DNA of 64,000 nucleotides. It comes from Zeugodacus cucurbitae. Taxonomy: Eukaryota; Arthropoda; Insecta; Diptera; Tephritidae. The stretch spans positions 61,429,001 through 61,493,000 of the forward strand of contig NC_071671.1 in assembly GCF_028554725.1 (NCBI RefSeq), given 5' to 3'. The first letter of the stretch is position 1. Each line of letters begins with the position of its first letter. Positions 48,601-58,641 of the stretch are shown in pieces. Made by a program: the position numbers and the translations under genes. Under the pieces are notes generated by a model that saw only the letters and a list, made by a program, of their open reading frames with translations, was not told the origin of the DNA and searched no databases.

Positions 48601-51600
48601 AATGATAAAGACGACTCAGCTGAAGCGGTGCCATCTTGGGCCTCATCTCGTAAGTAAAATATAATCGTGGGGTATATTTAAATTGAGAGTGGGGGTGGGG
48701 TATGTAATTATGTTGCAGTGTTTGAGACAAAGTGATTTTTTTTCCAAATACAATATTGTGTTGAGTCGAAATCGTTATTCCAAGTGTATAAGTTCCAGTG
48801 ACAAGTGTGTTTTGATGCAATCGGTTGTATAAAATAATAAACAATTAGGGTAAAATGTATAATATCATATATTATATGTAGAATTTGTATCTCCCAATGT
48901 ATACACGAAAATCTGTTTAAAAGTGTTGCTATATATATAAAGTATTGTTATAATTTCTATGTTCCTGATAATGTACAAGAAAGTGCAAATACCTTTCATA
49001 TACAAATCATACACTACTTTTGTTGCACTCATAATTTGTTTTTCATATTTTAACTACCTTCTTAATTTCTTTTAATTTTATTTTCTTTTACTTGTTTATT
49101 AAAAATAATACTCATATACGAAATAAAGTGGTTTTTAAGGATAAATGCACCGGATTCAACTTTAGAAACGTCTTTATTTCGTATTGTATGTATTCGAAAT
49201 ATTTCAAAATAACGAAATAATTCGCTGAAATCATCATAACATCCTATAATACATATATATATATATATAATTTTGCAGTTGCGGTTAAATTTGGCGTCGG
49301 TGTGGCACTCGCGCTAGTTGCACGCCTTGTATTGATTAGGAATAATCCAAATACAAGTGAGTTGAACAATTTCAAAAAAACAAACGTGTTGAATTTTGAA
49401 CTTAACACCGTAAAATTAAATAATTCACGCTTACTAGTGCTGCTTTTACGTTTTACGTTAATCCACATTTGGTGCCAATAAACCTAAAGCCAAAAAAAAA
49501 ACAAAAAAAAAAAACTTAAAATTCTTACTTTGTACTTTTAATTATCTGTTGTGAAATTTAACCTCAAAAAATGTTTTTTTTTTTCGAAACTTGTTTTCAG
49601 CATGGCTTAACATTTTTTAACACCAGAAAAATCGAAATTTTCTCTTAACAACAAAAACCTTATTTGCACTTTCTTTTAGGATTTTTAATTCATTGTTTAT
49701 ATTTGTACAAAATAATTACATTAATTGTATTCACTTAAATTATAATTGATTGTCATATGTAAATGTGTTTTATTATTTTTCTTTTATTTTATATTTTAGT
49801 CATTGAAATGTTTAAGATTTTATACGCATATTATATTTTGCGCCATTGTATGTATGCTGCAATATTGGCAATTTTATTGTGATTTTTAATTATAAGTTTC
49901 AAAAGCAATATTTTACTTATTTTTTTATTAAATATATTATATTTTTATTTGAATGAAAAAAAAAATTTTAACCGATAACGTCGACTTAGATGAGGAACCT
50001 TCACCGGAGGTGATAATGAAGCGTCGCCTAACAATCGCAACTGCGGAGGACACTTACGACAACGATGAGGAGGAGCCACCACTGCTAGATGATGGTTAAA
50101 TTCATTATTTATACACACCTAAATAAATATGCAAAGCTTTCATGAAATGAGTTGAGGTTAGGGCGTGAGGCTGAGACAACTGTTTTTTGCAATGCAGATT
50201 TTTGGCCTAAAAGAAGATTGAATTGATGTTATGAATAGGGTATATAATCGGCATGCTCAGTTTTATAATAATATAATATTTTTTTTATATTTTTTTTTGG
50301 AGGTTGGAATGAATATTTATACCAAAGTATTTAATTTTTTTGATAATTCCTTCACAAAACACCACTGCCATCATTTCATTCTCGGTTTTTGGGAAAAACA
50401 TTTTTAATTACATATGTCACTTTTTGGAAAATTAAAATTTTGTGGACCTCAACCAAATTATGGCGCAATTACTATAGGCCTCAGAGTTCAGAATTCTTGC
50501 AGAAAGCATAAAAATAGCAGAAATATACCAAAAGTTGTTTATCATAAAAAATTAAAAAAAAAAATCGAATTTTAGCATCTCCCATATATTATTTGACTTT
50601 CTTTAATTGATCCACACGCGCTCAATTTACGACCTCAGCTCATTTCCAAAGTTTGAACATATTTGCTTTACAATTTGGTTACAAATGGATTTCTATTTAT
50701 ACACCAAAAGGCGAGTACTCTGAAGAAGAAATCGAAATCGAAGAGGAATACGAATATGAAGAGGATGAAGAAATCGAATTACCTGAAGACCTTGACGACA
50801 ATCTATCAGCCTTGGCCGGCGAATATATACCGGAAACTTTTGAGCAATTAAATAGTCTCTATCGTTCACATCTCAGCGAACCGGATTCGGGTGCATCCAG
50901 CTCAAATCCACAACGTGTTGAAGAAGTGAGAGATCAACGTTTTGTTGCGAAGAAACAGCCAGCAGTATTCAATGCACCACCACCGCCAACCACAACTGAT
51001 AAATCATACAAGAAGGTATCACCATTTACCGCAACTACAACAACAACAGCAACAGCACAATCATTTACGCCAACTTTAAAACAAACACAATCACCAACAA
51101 CAACAACAACAAGCAGCACGAAAGACGAAACTATAAAACGAAATCCAAATTTTAATACCACAACAACAAAACCAACAACGGCTGCTGATCTATACTCTGC
51201 GAAAAGCAATATCAAACAATACATACCGGATTCACCAAAAACGACAAAACACGAAGTTACACACGATTTGGACTATCAACCCGATGAAGAGGATATCGAT
51301 TATGATGATGATGAAGATGTTGAAGGTGTTGATGATGATGGTGTTGGTGGCACATATACGCGCGATATATTAGACGATACAGACGAAGAGGATGAGGTAG
51401 ATGAAGATGAGGATGAAGAAGAAGACGATGATCTTTTAGATGATGAGGATATTTCAGATGTTGATGACACTGAACTCATGAATAGATTAGAGGCAAAATA
51501 TGGCCGTTTGCCGGCTAAAGAATACGAGAGCGATGAAGATCCAGACGATCCAACATGGACACGTAATTTCTAATACTAATTACTGCTTAATTGGCATTAT

Positions 51601-54600
51601 TATCGTCGTGGAAACATTTAAATGCATACCTACATACATACATACACAATCAACCGTCCACTGATTGGCATTTATGTAATTGCATATCTTTTTTGTATTT
51701 TCATGATATTTTAATTATAATGCATACATCACAATTGAAAAGTTCCCAAACCACAAAAACCTACATAAACAACTACATCATTAACATCTTCAACATCATC
51801 AACATCATCATCACAGCTGTCTCAATCGGTTGGTTTCAGAAAACTCAAGCAAAAACTTTTGATACGAAATACATATTTACATAGTATGGCATAAGGTTTT
51901 GCTATTGTAATAATGTTGCAATAATTAGCGGATAGTAAGTGTTGACGAATTAGCAATTAAGAAAATTATATTTTACATAATTAAATTCGAAAATACAAAC
52001 AAATACATATGTGGGTGGAGCACAGTGGTTATCACTGATTTGCAATTGAATTAAACTCTAAAACATACTCATTTATATATTATTTACATTTCATAAACAT
52101 AACCTAACTTTTTACATCATTAATTTTCTCTATCTCTCAATCTCAATCGCTAGAAATCAAACCAAAGGAAGAATTAGGTGGTGGACCCCAAGCTCAAAAC
52201 GATGATTTCGATTCGTATGAACATGAGCTGCGTCGCGCAAACGAAGATATAATGCGAGAGGTGAGTGGATAAACAATGGAAACAAAGTAAAAAGGACTTA
52301 TAGGTTACTACTATGAAAAATATTGGGTTTTTTAGACTTTAAAATAGACTTTTCTAAAAATTTAAATTTCTTTGGACTAAATATTTTTAAAAAGTTCTAA
52401 AAGGTTTAAAAACTGAAAATTTTCGACTAAATTTACGGATATCCGAGTTATGTTCAAAAAATAACGGGAAATTTCGTTTTTTGAACAAATATATTTATTT
52501 ATACTGCTGCAAATTAGTTCCCATACGATATTATACACTTATGCCAGCGCGTCGTTCAACCGTCGAAATACTATTCAAATTTGATTTTTGGGTTAGTCTT
52601 TCGGTCTTACAGCGATTTCTCGTATGCTTGTAAAATGGATTAGGAGTAGCCAGAGGAACGAAAAAATGAGAATTTTTTGGTAATTTTTTTACTTGTAAAT
52701 CGTGTTATTTCACAAAAGTAATAATATGGCATTATTAAACAATTTTTTTAATTGAAGTCACGAAAATTTGAAAAAAAAAAAATTATAATTTCCAAAGTTT
52801 GTTTGTGTTGTTCGTCTAAAATCAACCGGACAGAAAAATTAGTTTTATAAATAGATAATCTGGGATCTGATCGAAGCTTTTTTTTCAAAAATTAACAAAA
52901 TGGCGACCAAAGACATTTTTTCCTGGTTTTTTGGAAAAAATCAATATTTAATTGGTCTTAAAAAATCGAAATTTTTGAAAAAAAAGAAAATACTTCGATC
53001 AGGTCCATTATAATTATGTATTCTAAAAGCTGTACAAATTTCATTAAAATCGACTGAGCAGTTTTCGAGTTACCGTTGTCACCAGTTAAAAAAACATAGT
53101 TTTGAGAAAAACGCATTAAAGTTTCACACCAACGTTTTGGAGTGCCAAGCGCTCTTCATTATTTGTCGAATAACTCGAAAAGTAATAATTAGATCAACTT
53201 CAAATTTTCAAAGAATATTTTTAAGATATTACACATAACGAAAATGCAAAAAAAAAACAAAATTGAGTTTTTGAAAATCCTGACTACCCCTAACCCTTTA
53301 AGGTTCTCTTTATTTTTGTAAATAAAAAAATCACACGGAATGGGGAATATGAAGGATGAGGTATTGTAACAGTATAGTTTTTGGCCAAGAATTCACGAAC
53401 ATGCAGCGAAGTGTGAAATTTTAACAAATGAAAATCGCAAAGCTTTTAAAATCACGTCTATCGATTGCTACAGACAAAGTGAGCAATGAATGCGTGCGTA
53501 TTTCGGGGGATCTATCTATATCAACATAATAAAAACATTTTTGACAGTTGGACTCTACACATCCGCAAAGTTTAAAAAATTAAAATTCCCGTTATTTTTT
53601 GAACACACCATATACAAAACTTTTTTTATATTAAATCAGAAAATATCTTGCATATAACCATTTTACACATTTTATTTTCTATTCTGACAGTTCTCTTATC
53701 AATAAAAAATAATTAATTGCCAAAATTACATACAAACAACGTCCCCACCTACCTAGCTTTTAATGCGTTCGCTTTAATTAAAACAAAAATGCTAGTCTGT
53801 AGTTTTTAAGAAAAATATGTAACTTTTCTATTAATTAAATAAAAAATACACAAAATACAATTTGATTAAGTAACTTCACGTAAATGTACTAAAAGCTTAA
53901 TACTGATAAAACGATGAATTAAAGATTTTGATGAAAAAAATATTTTCTTTGGCATTTACATATATATAAAAATTAAATGGTAAATATTATTAAATGCAAC
54001 GATAACACTAATTGGCTGCTTTAAAAATATATTTCAAAAATATAAAATAATAAATAATTTCGCATTTCTGTCTCACAGCGCCTGACAATCAGAGCGCAAC
54101 AATTTAATTTGCTAGAATTGCATTACTCAATTAACTTATTGCTTAACTGAGCCGACGACGCAGGCGGGCACGCTCATCACCCACTTAAGGCCGCGCCGCG
54201 TCTGGGTCACGGTTGTCCAATTAAGCGATGACATTAATTGCAATCGATGCCATACACACTTACTGACTTACTTACTAACAGACACACTCATACACACTCA
54301 CATTTTGCGCATGCCTAAGCGCTAACTGTATATTTGTTATTGCTTTTGTTGTAATTGCATGTTCTATTCTTACTAATAATGCGTTTTATTGTTATTGTTG
54401 TAATTGTTTATTTCCCAATGCTGCTGCTGTTAACTGCATTTGCAACTCCCGCGCAATACACACACACAATCACACACGCACACATCTTTGCGGCGCGCAA
54501 AAGAATTACGCAATCGCCGTTAAGCGTTTCGCCGAACTCGTACAACGTTTTCCCGACCGACCAGCGGTATTTCTCGGACAAGCGACGGTGCTCGATAAGC

Positions 54601-56026
54601 TGTCGGAGCGTCAGCGTAGCAACACATTGCTGACACAAGCACTGTTGGCGTACAAGCGTTATTTTGCGCTGGGCAACGCCGTCACCGATCATGCGCAGTT
54701 TCGCGCCACCGCTGAGCGCTGCATCGAGCGCATGCGCTTCATGGGTAAACTCGTTTGGCTGTAGGAGCTGAAATGAACGCACGACTCACGACTAGCTCTG
54801 TTGCTAATCAACGCTTCTGCTGCTTGCAGGTCACCACATGCAGGCGGTGCCCATACATCTGCAGCTGATCGCACGCTTTATCAATGAACCGGATGTGCGA
54901 AATCAATTGGCCATCACTTTCCTGCTGCAAAATCGGTGAGTCTGTCATTACATGCTTTTATGCTAAATTGTTGTTGTACCAAATCGATTACTTACAGTTT
55001 AAGCGACGCCAAGCTGGTGCTGCAGGAAGTATTGCGCCGTTGGCCCAAGGACGGTTTTGCGCAGGTGCACTATGGTTTCGTTCTGCGTCAGCTGGATAAG
55101 GATTACAAGAATGCCGTTATTTACTTGCGTGCGGGCATCAAATCGAAAGCGCCAGGCACACAGGATGGTCGTTTCTACTTCAATCTGGGCGATTCGCTGC
55201 AACGTCTTGGTCGCCAAGCTGAAGCCGTTGAAGTGTATAAACGCGGCGCAGCGCTCAAGCTATTTCCGTCCGTCTACCAGCGTTCACTGTACAATGAGCC
55301 GGATTTGCGTGCCCAGCCCTACTGGACCAAAGTGGAGACCACTTACGCGGTATATCTGAATCAATTGGAACGTAATTGGCGCGCGATACGTGATGAAGCG
55401 TTAAGCTTGTTGGGTAGGCGTGGCAATTATCTCGACGAGACGGAAAGTTTGCGTGATACCGGTGATTGGCAGCAATTCGAGTTGTATTCACGTGGTCAGC
55501 GGCGCGTGCAGAATTGTCAGAAAGCGCCAATAACATGTGGACTTATTGAGAAATTTACAGCGGCAGCGGGCTGTCGACGTGGTCAAGTTAAATTCAGTAT
55601 CATGCAACCGGGCACGCATGTTCATGCTCACTGTGGACCGACGAATTGCCGTTTACGTGCCCACCTGGGTCTGGTTGTGCCGCCAGGACCACGCTTGCGT
55701 GTGGCTGAGGAAGAGCGGTGAGTGTGACTGATATACGCTATCATAACGCTAAAGTGACGTCACACTAAACTCAAAAGTGTAAATATTTGAGTTACTGATA
55801 TCATTTATTGCTATTTTCGGATGTTTCATGAGTTCAATATATATTTTATAATTATGCATTTCTATTTACTTGCAGCACTTGGAATGAGGGTGAATTTTTG
55901 ATATTCGACGATAGTTTCGAACATGAAGTATGGCATAACGGTACTAGTTTACGACTCGTGCTGATTATCGATGTCTGGCATCCAGATTTGAGCGAAATAA
56001 AACGGCGTACACTGTCAGCGATTTGA
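36663..56026 (+). CDS. Asph: Aspartyl/asparaginyl beta-hydroxylase, full-length form
   Basis: Eleven exons (36663-36714, 46727-46786, 47207-47389, 47449-48206, 48457-48649, 49279-49356, 52154-52260, 54504-54744, 54830-54935, 54998-55717, 55876-56026) encode 882 residues. It is a type II ER membrane enzyme that hydroxylates Asp/Asn in EGF-like domains. Seen in order: a short basic cytosolic tail (MSGDVQPRKRKDKKKRR); a membrane span at about residues 73-91 (IFFFSLLAILFGLVGLIIL); a long Asp/Glu lumenal region; a second hydrophobic stretch around 420-435; TPR-like helices; and the Fe(II)/2-oxoglutarate catalytic domain. Catalytic motifs are HCGPTNCRLRAHLGLVVP (metal His about 804) and DDSFEHEVWH (metal His about 849), the two-His arrangement of this family. 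Intron 1 is 10 kb and full of transposons. Optional exons at 49990 and 50711 are listed separately. Identification is secure. Confidence 0.94.
38385..39500. repeat. Palindrome-rich foldback-like repeat block
   Basis: Dense degenerate copies of ATTCGAATAGTCG, CCGGTTAATCG and their complements, including a perfect 18-bp palindrome, CGACTATTCGAATAGTCG, near 38844. The segment from about 38727 (TTAGGGCTCTT) to about 39208 (AAGAGCTCTAA) has inverted ends of more than 40 bp. A shorter related unit runs about 39207-39497, sharing a GTTTGAAATCCAAG core with the first. This looks like foldback/MITE units in tandem. A retrotransposon tail interrupts the left part. Confidence 0.65.
38441..38706 (+). mobile_element. 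5'-truncated non-LTR retrotransposon tail
   Basis: The reading frame ends in the typical C-terminal signature of non-LTR reverse transcriptases: LRWLGHVVRMDENTPALKVF, then GGSRGRGRPPLRWRDQVESD, ending SAITG and a stop at 38672. After the stop comes a short 3' end and a CATACATACATACA-type tail. It is G+C-rich against A+T-rich surroundings. An 8-bp AATCGCAA occurs on both sides as a probable target-site duplication. Only the last about 70 codons remain, so it is dead on arrival. Confidence 0.8.
39531..39665 (+). mobile_element. Mariner-type terminal fragment
   Basis: Begins ACGAGGTGCGTTCAATTAACGG and ends near AAAATTCCCATTATTTTTTAA. This is the same terminal family as the MITE at 42325, but decayed and internally deleted. 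Confidence 0.45.
40838..41450 (+). repeat. Dispersed repeat, first copy of a pair
   Basis: Matches 52690-53300 through several recognisable blocks: AAAAGTAATAAT(T/A)TGGCATTATT, TTGAAGTCACGAAAATTTG, GTTGTCACCAGTT and CATAGTTTTGAGAAAAACGC. No coding capacity. The class is unknown; it has no clear terminal repeats here. Confidence 0.65.
41971..41990. repeat. GT dinucleotide microsatellite
   Basis: About ten GT units within Asph intron 1, in a region rich in TGTA and TG words. Confidence 0.8.
42325..42642. mobile_element. Mariner-derived MITE with TA duplication
   Basis: 318 bp with terminal inverted repeats of 31 bp differing at one base (left end CGAGGTGTGTTCAAAAAATA). Flanked on both sides by TA, the target duplication of Tc1/mariner transposons. 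The interior has only short fragments of a former element and no intact transposase. Confidence 0.85.
43366..45016 (-). mobile_element. Degenerate Tc1/Minos-like transposon
   Basis: 1651 bp flanked by TA on both sides. The ends are long imperfect inverted repeats of about 230 bp (43366-43595 against 44766-45016). Each contains two direct copies of a TAGTCAAAA(T/G)TATTTACACA-type sequence, at its outer and inner edges. This is the IR/DR layout of Minos and Sleeping Beauty-type Tc1 elements. Minus-strand transposase remnants include LQQDNAPFH (catalytic DNAPxH region) and, upstream, KVDHFRNQKSDMP-type sequence, but stops and frameshifts break it. It lies within Asph intron 1. Confidence 0.85.
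45378..46655 (-). repeat. Dispersed 1.1-kb repeat, copy C (in Asph intron 1)
   Basis: Most complete minus-oriented copy. It starts near TTTGTAAATCATAAAACTAA, has the GTCTGTCTGTCCGTCCGTCC stretch, and ends GAGTATAAAATG and AACCCGAACTTAGCCTTTCC. The 165-codon ORF at 45370-45867 is a by-product of this repeat and recurs, broken, in copies A and D. Confidence 0.85.
48227..48401. mobile_element. 175-bp MITE with perfect 27-bp inverted ends
   Basis: 48227-48253 and 48375-48401 are perfect reverse complements (core TGTCAAATAAGTACCCGG). The interior is non-coding. It lies in the 250-bp Asph intron between the exons ending 48206 and starting 48457, making up most of it. The perfect ends suggest a recent insertion of a mariner/Tc1-type miniature element. 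Confidence 0.85.
49990..50099 (+). CDS. Asph: Optional Asph exon with internal stop (short isoform end)
   Basis: The acceptor CGACTTAG at 49982-49989 opens an exon in phase with the one ending 49356: NEEPSPEVIMKRRLTIATAE onward to PPLLDDG and TAA at 50097-50099. An AATAAA follows at 50122-50127, so transcripts ending here would give a membrane-anchored, acidic protein without the catalytic domain. A weak donor (GATG|GTTAAA at 50095) would instead make it a 105-nt cassette that keeps frame into the exon at 50711 or 52154. Vertebrate ASPH likewise makes non-catalytic junctin and junctate forms. Use of this exon is inference from splice signals and frame. Confidence 0.65.
50122..50127 (+). terminator. 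Asph: Intronic poly(A) signal in Asph
   Basis: AATAAA 22 nt past the in-frame stop of the optional exon. It supports a premature 3' end of Asph transcripts at this point. Confidence 0.5.
50711..51573 (+). CDS. Asph: Alternative terminal exon of Asph (acidic, non-catalytic isoform)
   Basis: The acceptor ACACCAAAAG at 50701-50710 leads in phase 1, compatible with donors at 49356 or 50094, into a 287-codon open frame ending in TAA at 51571. The start is Glu-rich (EYSEEEIEIEEEYEYEEDEE), the middle has Thr runs (ATTTTTATAQSF), and the end is Asp/Glu-rich and finishes DPTWTRNF. It has no catalytic motifs. Joined to the upstream exons it gives a membrane-anchored acidic protein of about 730 residues, resembling junctin/junctate-like, possibly calcium-binding products of vertebrate ASPH. 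That function is analogy only. Codon use is like the neighbouring exons, and the long open frame argues that it is translated. Confidence 0.65.
52443..53612. mobile_element. Mariner-derived element with nested repeat
   Basis: Starts GAGTTATGTTCAAAAAATAACG and ends CCCGTTATTTTTTGAACACACC, the same terminal family as the MITE at 42325. The interior is about 1.17 kb, of which about 52690-53300 is a copy of the dispersed repeat also found at 40838. No intact transposase. It lies in the Asph intron before the catalytic exons. Confidence 0.7.
52690..53300 (+). repeat. Dispersed repeat, second copy of a pair
   Basis: Blockwise match to 40838-41450 in the same orientation, inserted in or carried by the mariner-derived element at 52443-53612. 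Confidence 0.65.
53613..54503 (+). other. Rest of Asph intron, G+C-rich patch
   Basis: Mostly A+T-rich. A G+C-rich patch at about 54145-54240 (GACGACGCAGGCGGGCACGC and following) stands out, and CA-rich simple sequence precedes the exon at 54504. The patch could be regulatory or the start of a shorter transcript, but no exon in frame could be supported. Confidence 0.35.
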
Positions 56027-56121
56027 TCGGAAAGTAGTTGTTGTGGCCGTAAAAAGTTCCTGTTCGCACTACACCAAATAGATTGAAACGTATAATTAAT
56101 TTTTAGAACAAAAAAAAAAAA

Positions 56122-56127
56122 AATAAA
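56122..56127 (+). terminator. Asph: Poly(A) signal of full-length Asph
   Basis: AATAAA inside an A-rich run about 95 nt past the stop at 56024-56026. Confidence 0.55.
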
Positions 56128-57005
56128 AAAATGCTTTTTATTGCGGCTTTTATAAATAGCTTATTAGCACCTAGGCTATCACACTTGCTAACACGCTAAC
56201 TAATTTCGTAATTGCAGTTAAGTTGAACTTTCCTTACTAAAATGTGAATTAATATAGTTTATGTTAAAAGCGTAAAAATGTAACTCAAAGGTATAGTTTT
56301 AAGAACACTTAGAAGTCATTATGGTTTAAATTTGGTTAGGAGAGAATCTCTAGGCGACATGCTGATACTTTTGTTACTTAAATGAAGAGTTCTAGGTTAC
56401 TTATTTTCTTTTTTTAGTTTTTATATTAATTTTCTGAAATAATTTGAATAATAAATACTGATGAAAAATAATAAATTTTAATTCAAAATAATTTAAAAAA
56501 ATACTATTGCTGATTGCCTTTCCCATAAAAGTCATAATTAAACTTAAAAAAAAAATTAAAATGAAATTGAAGTTAAAAGCTTATTTTTTTTTAATTTTTC
56601 CATATAGAAATATTTTTGTTTTATTATTTCCATCATAAAAAAAATATTTTCTATTCAATTAATATTAGTACACGCCCTAAAACTTATTCTAAGATTTAAT
56701 ATTTATTTATTCATGTGTAAAGACAGTTGTGTAAACTTATTGTTAACCGAACGAAAGCTATTTAATATTATACAATTACAATTAATATAAAAGCCACTGT
56801 GAAAATAATATAAAATCAAACAAATGTGTTGTAAATATGAATTAATAAATTTGCTTTCCTTTTCTACACCGTAAAACAATGTGTTTCGATTTTGTGTAGA
56901 TTGAGTGTAAAGTCAACTGGACGATGATGCTGTACTGGACGATGACGCACCACATGTGAGGTAATGATTTCGGCGATTTTGTATTCGAAAATGTCAATCA
57001 AAGTA

Positions 57006-57577
57006 CAGTGGAACTTCTCTAAATCGAATCACCATAACCCACAAAAAAACTTCGAGTTAGAGCGACTTCGAGTTATAGAATTTTCATTAAAACATATAAA
57101 TTTTCAAAAAAGCTGTAAAATATAGATTTATACACTGTTCTATTTATTAACTTCGCATAAAGTATTAATTACATACGTTAAAACATGTATTCTGTAATTT
57201 TGTTTGTTGCAGTTTCCTATTATTGGCTCTTGCCGTCTATATGCCATGCCTTTGTTAGATGATTTATGCAATCCATAAGTGTAATATTATATTTTTTGTT
57301 TGCCTCCATACGATATAGAGATACTCTTTTAAGATTCTGCCTCGATAGTAAAATTTTAAATTTTGTATTACGTCCTGACCAAAAAGTTCGATTTATGGAA
57401 GGAAATTTGTATGAAAGTTGCCTTCTATTGCCTCTTCAAGAGTTCGAGTTATGGAGAACTTCGAGTTAGGCAAGGAAATTTGTGTGAAATTTTGCTCCTA
57501 AACGCTATTGCCAATTCAAGTGTTCGAGTTATGGAGATCGTCGAGTTATAGAAGTTCGAGTTATGGAAGTTCCACTG
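57006..57577. mobile_element. Pogo/Tigger-type MITE
   Basis: 572 bp beginning CAGTGGAACTTCTC and ending GGAAGTTCCACTG, flanked by TA on both sides. Inside are repeated CGAGTTATGGAAG/CGAGTTATAGAAG words, near the right end and around 57050-57080. No transposase frame remains. The CAGTGGAAC ends are typical of pogo-superfamily elements. Confidence 0.75.
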
Positions 57578-57715
57578 TATGATGATTGAGATATGAAATT
57601 GGTGATATATAGAAGTTCATAAGTAAGCAGTGTCACGCCCATCTTCCAATATTTGAACTAATTTAACGGTTATAAGGGCTGTATTATTAGCAGTTTTCAT
57701 GAAATAGTAAGTGCA

Positions 57716-57990
57716 AGGTATGTTCAAAAAATAGCGGGAATTTTATTTTTTGAAACTTATAGCACTCACTAATATTGGACGTGTTTTTAGGATCTTGGCG
57801 ATTTTCTTTTGTTAAAAGATCACACTTCGTTGCTTGTTCGAGAATTTTCGGCCCAAAACAATATTATTCATATTCGTCAGACATTGCCATCCGTCTGACT
57901 TTTTCCTATTTCCAGAAATAAAGAGAAACTTAAGTGTAGTCGTTTTACAAGCATAGGAGCAATCGTGAATGACCCAAAGGCTTGAGTTTG
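57716..57990 (-). mobile_element. Mariner-type fragment
   Basis: Starts with the GTATGTTCAAAAAATAGCGGG terminus. It carries internal pieces also seen inverted at 53320-53450 (CACTTCGTTGC and GAGAATTTTCGGCC). The other terminus is missing. Confidence 0.5.
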
Positions 57991-58042
57991 AGTAGGGTTT
58001 CGACGTTTAGAATTTGCATAATATACCCGTAGAAACAAAGTA

Positions 58043-58641
58043 TAGTAGAACTCCAATTATCCGAATTAATGGGGACCGGGACCCATTCGGATAATCAAAT
58101 ATTCGGATAATCGGATTTTTTTTAAATTGCCATTGTAGAGAATAAAAGCTACGTTTTGATATTACACTATTTTTTATTGAATTAAATGAAAGAAACATGA
58201 AATTTTCACATGTTTTAAATATAAATAAAATGTACTTATGTACAAGTTTAGAAATAAAAATCATTGTTTTTTAAACATCTCCGCCAATGTAAGCTGTTTT
58301 GCGGTCTTCAACCGTTTTCGGGCAGCCAGGTTACGCATTCGCTTGAGCAGTTGCAAGTGGTCACACTCGGGCTGACGCTCCATCCACTTCAAAGCAGTCT
58401 CAAGGCCGGCAAATGCTTCACTAGCTGATGGTCCAGCGTCTACTTCAACATCAGCAGAAAGTTCTTCTTCCACTTCCACTTCGTGCGGGGAAGTCAGTGT
58501 AGGCACAACGGCAAGTTAAGACAAGTCAAGTCAAGACTTGACGCGCAAACACTGGCTTCGCGGAGGGAAGAATAATAGCGCACTTAGACTTAATAATCGG
58601 CGATTCGGATAGTCGGAGTTCGGATTATTGGAGTTCTACTG
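58043..58641 (-). mobile_element. Pogo/Tigger-type deletion derivative with transposase tail
   Basis: 599 bp with inverted ends (left TAGTAGAACTCCAATTATCC, right complement of the same class), flanked by TA. The minus-strand frame 58506-58261 encodes the C-terminal end of a jerky/Tigger-type transposase, with ALKWMERQPECDHLQLLKRM and a final TLAEMFKKQ. The DDE catalytic core and DNA-binding domains are absent, so this is an internally deleted copy that needs a helper element. Confidence 0.75.
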
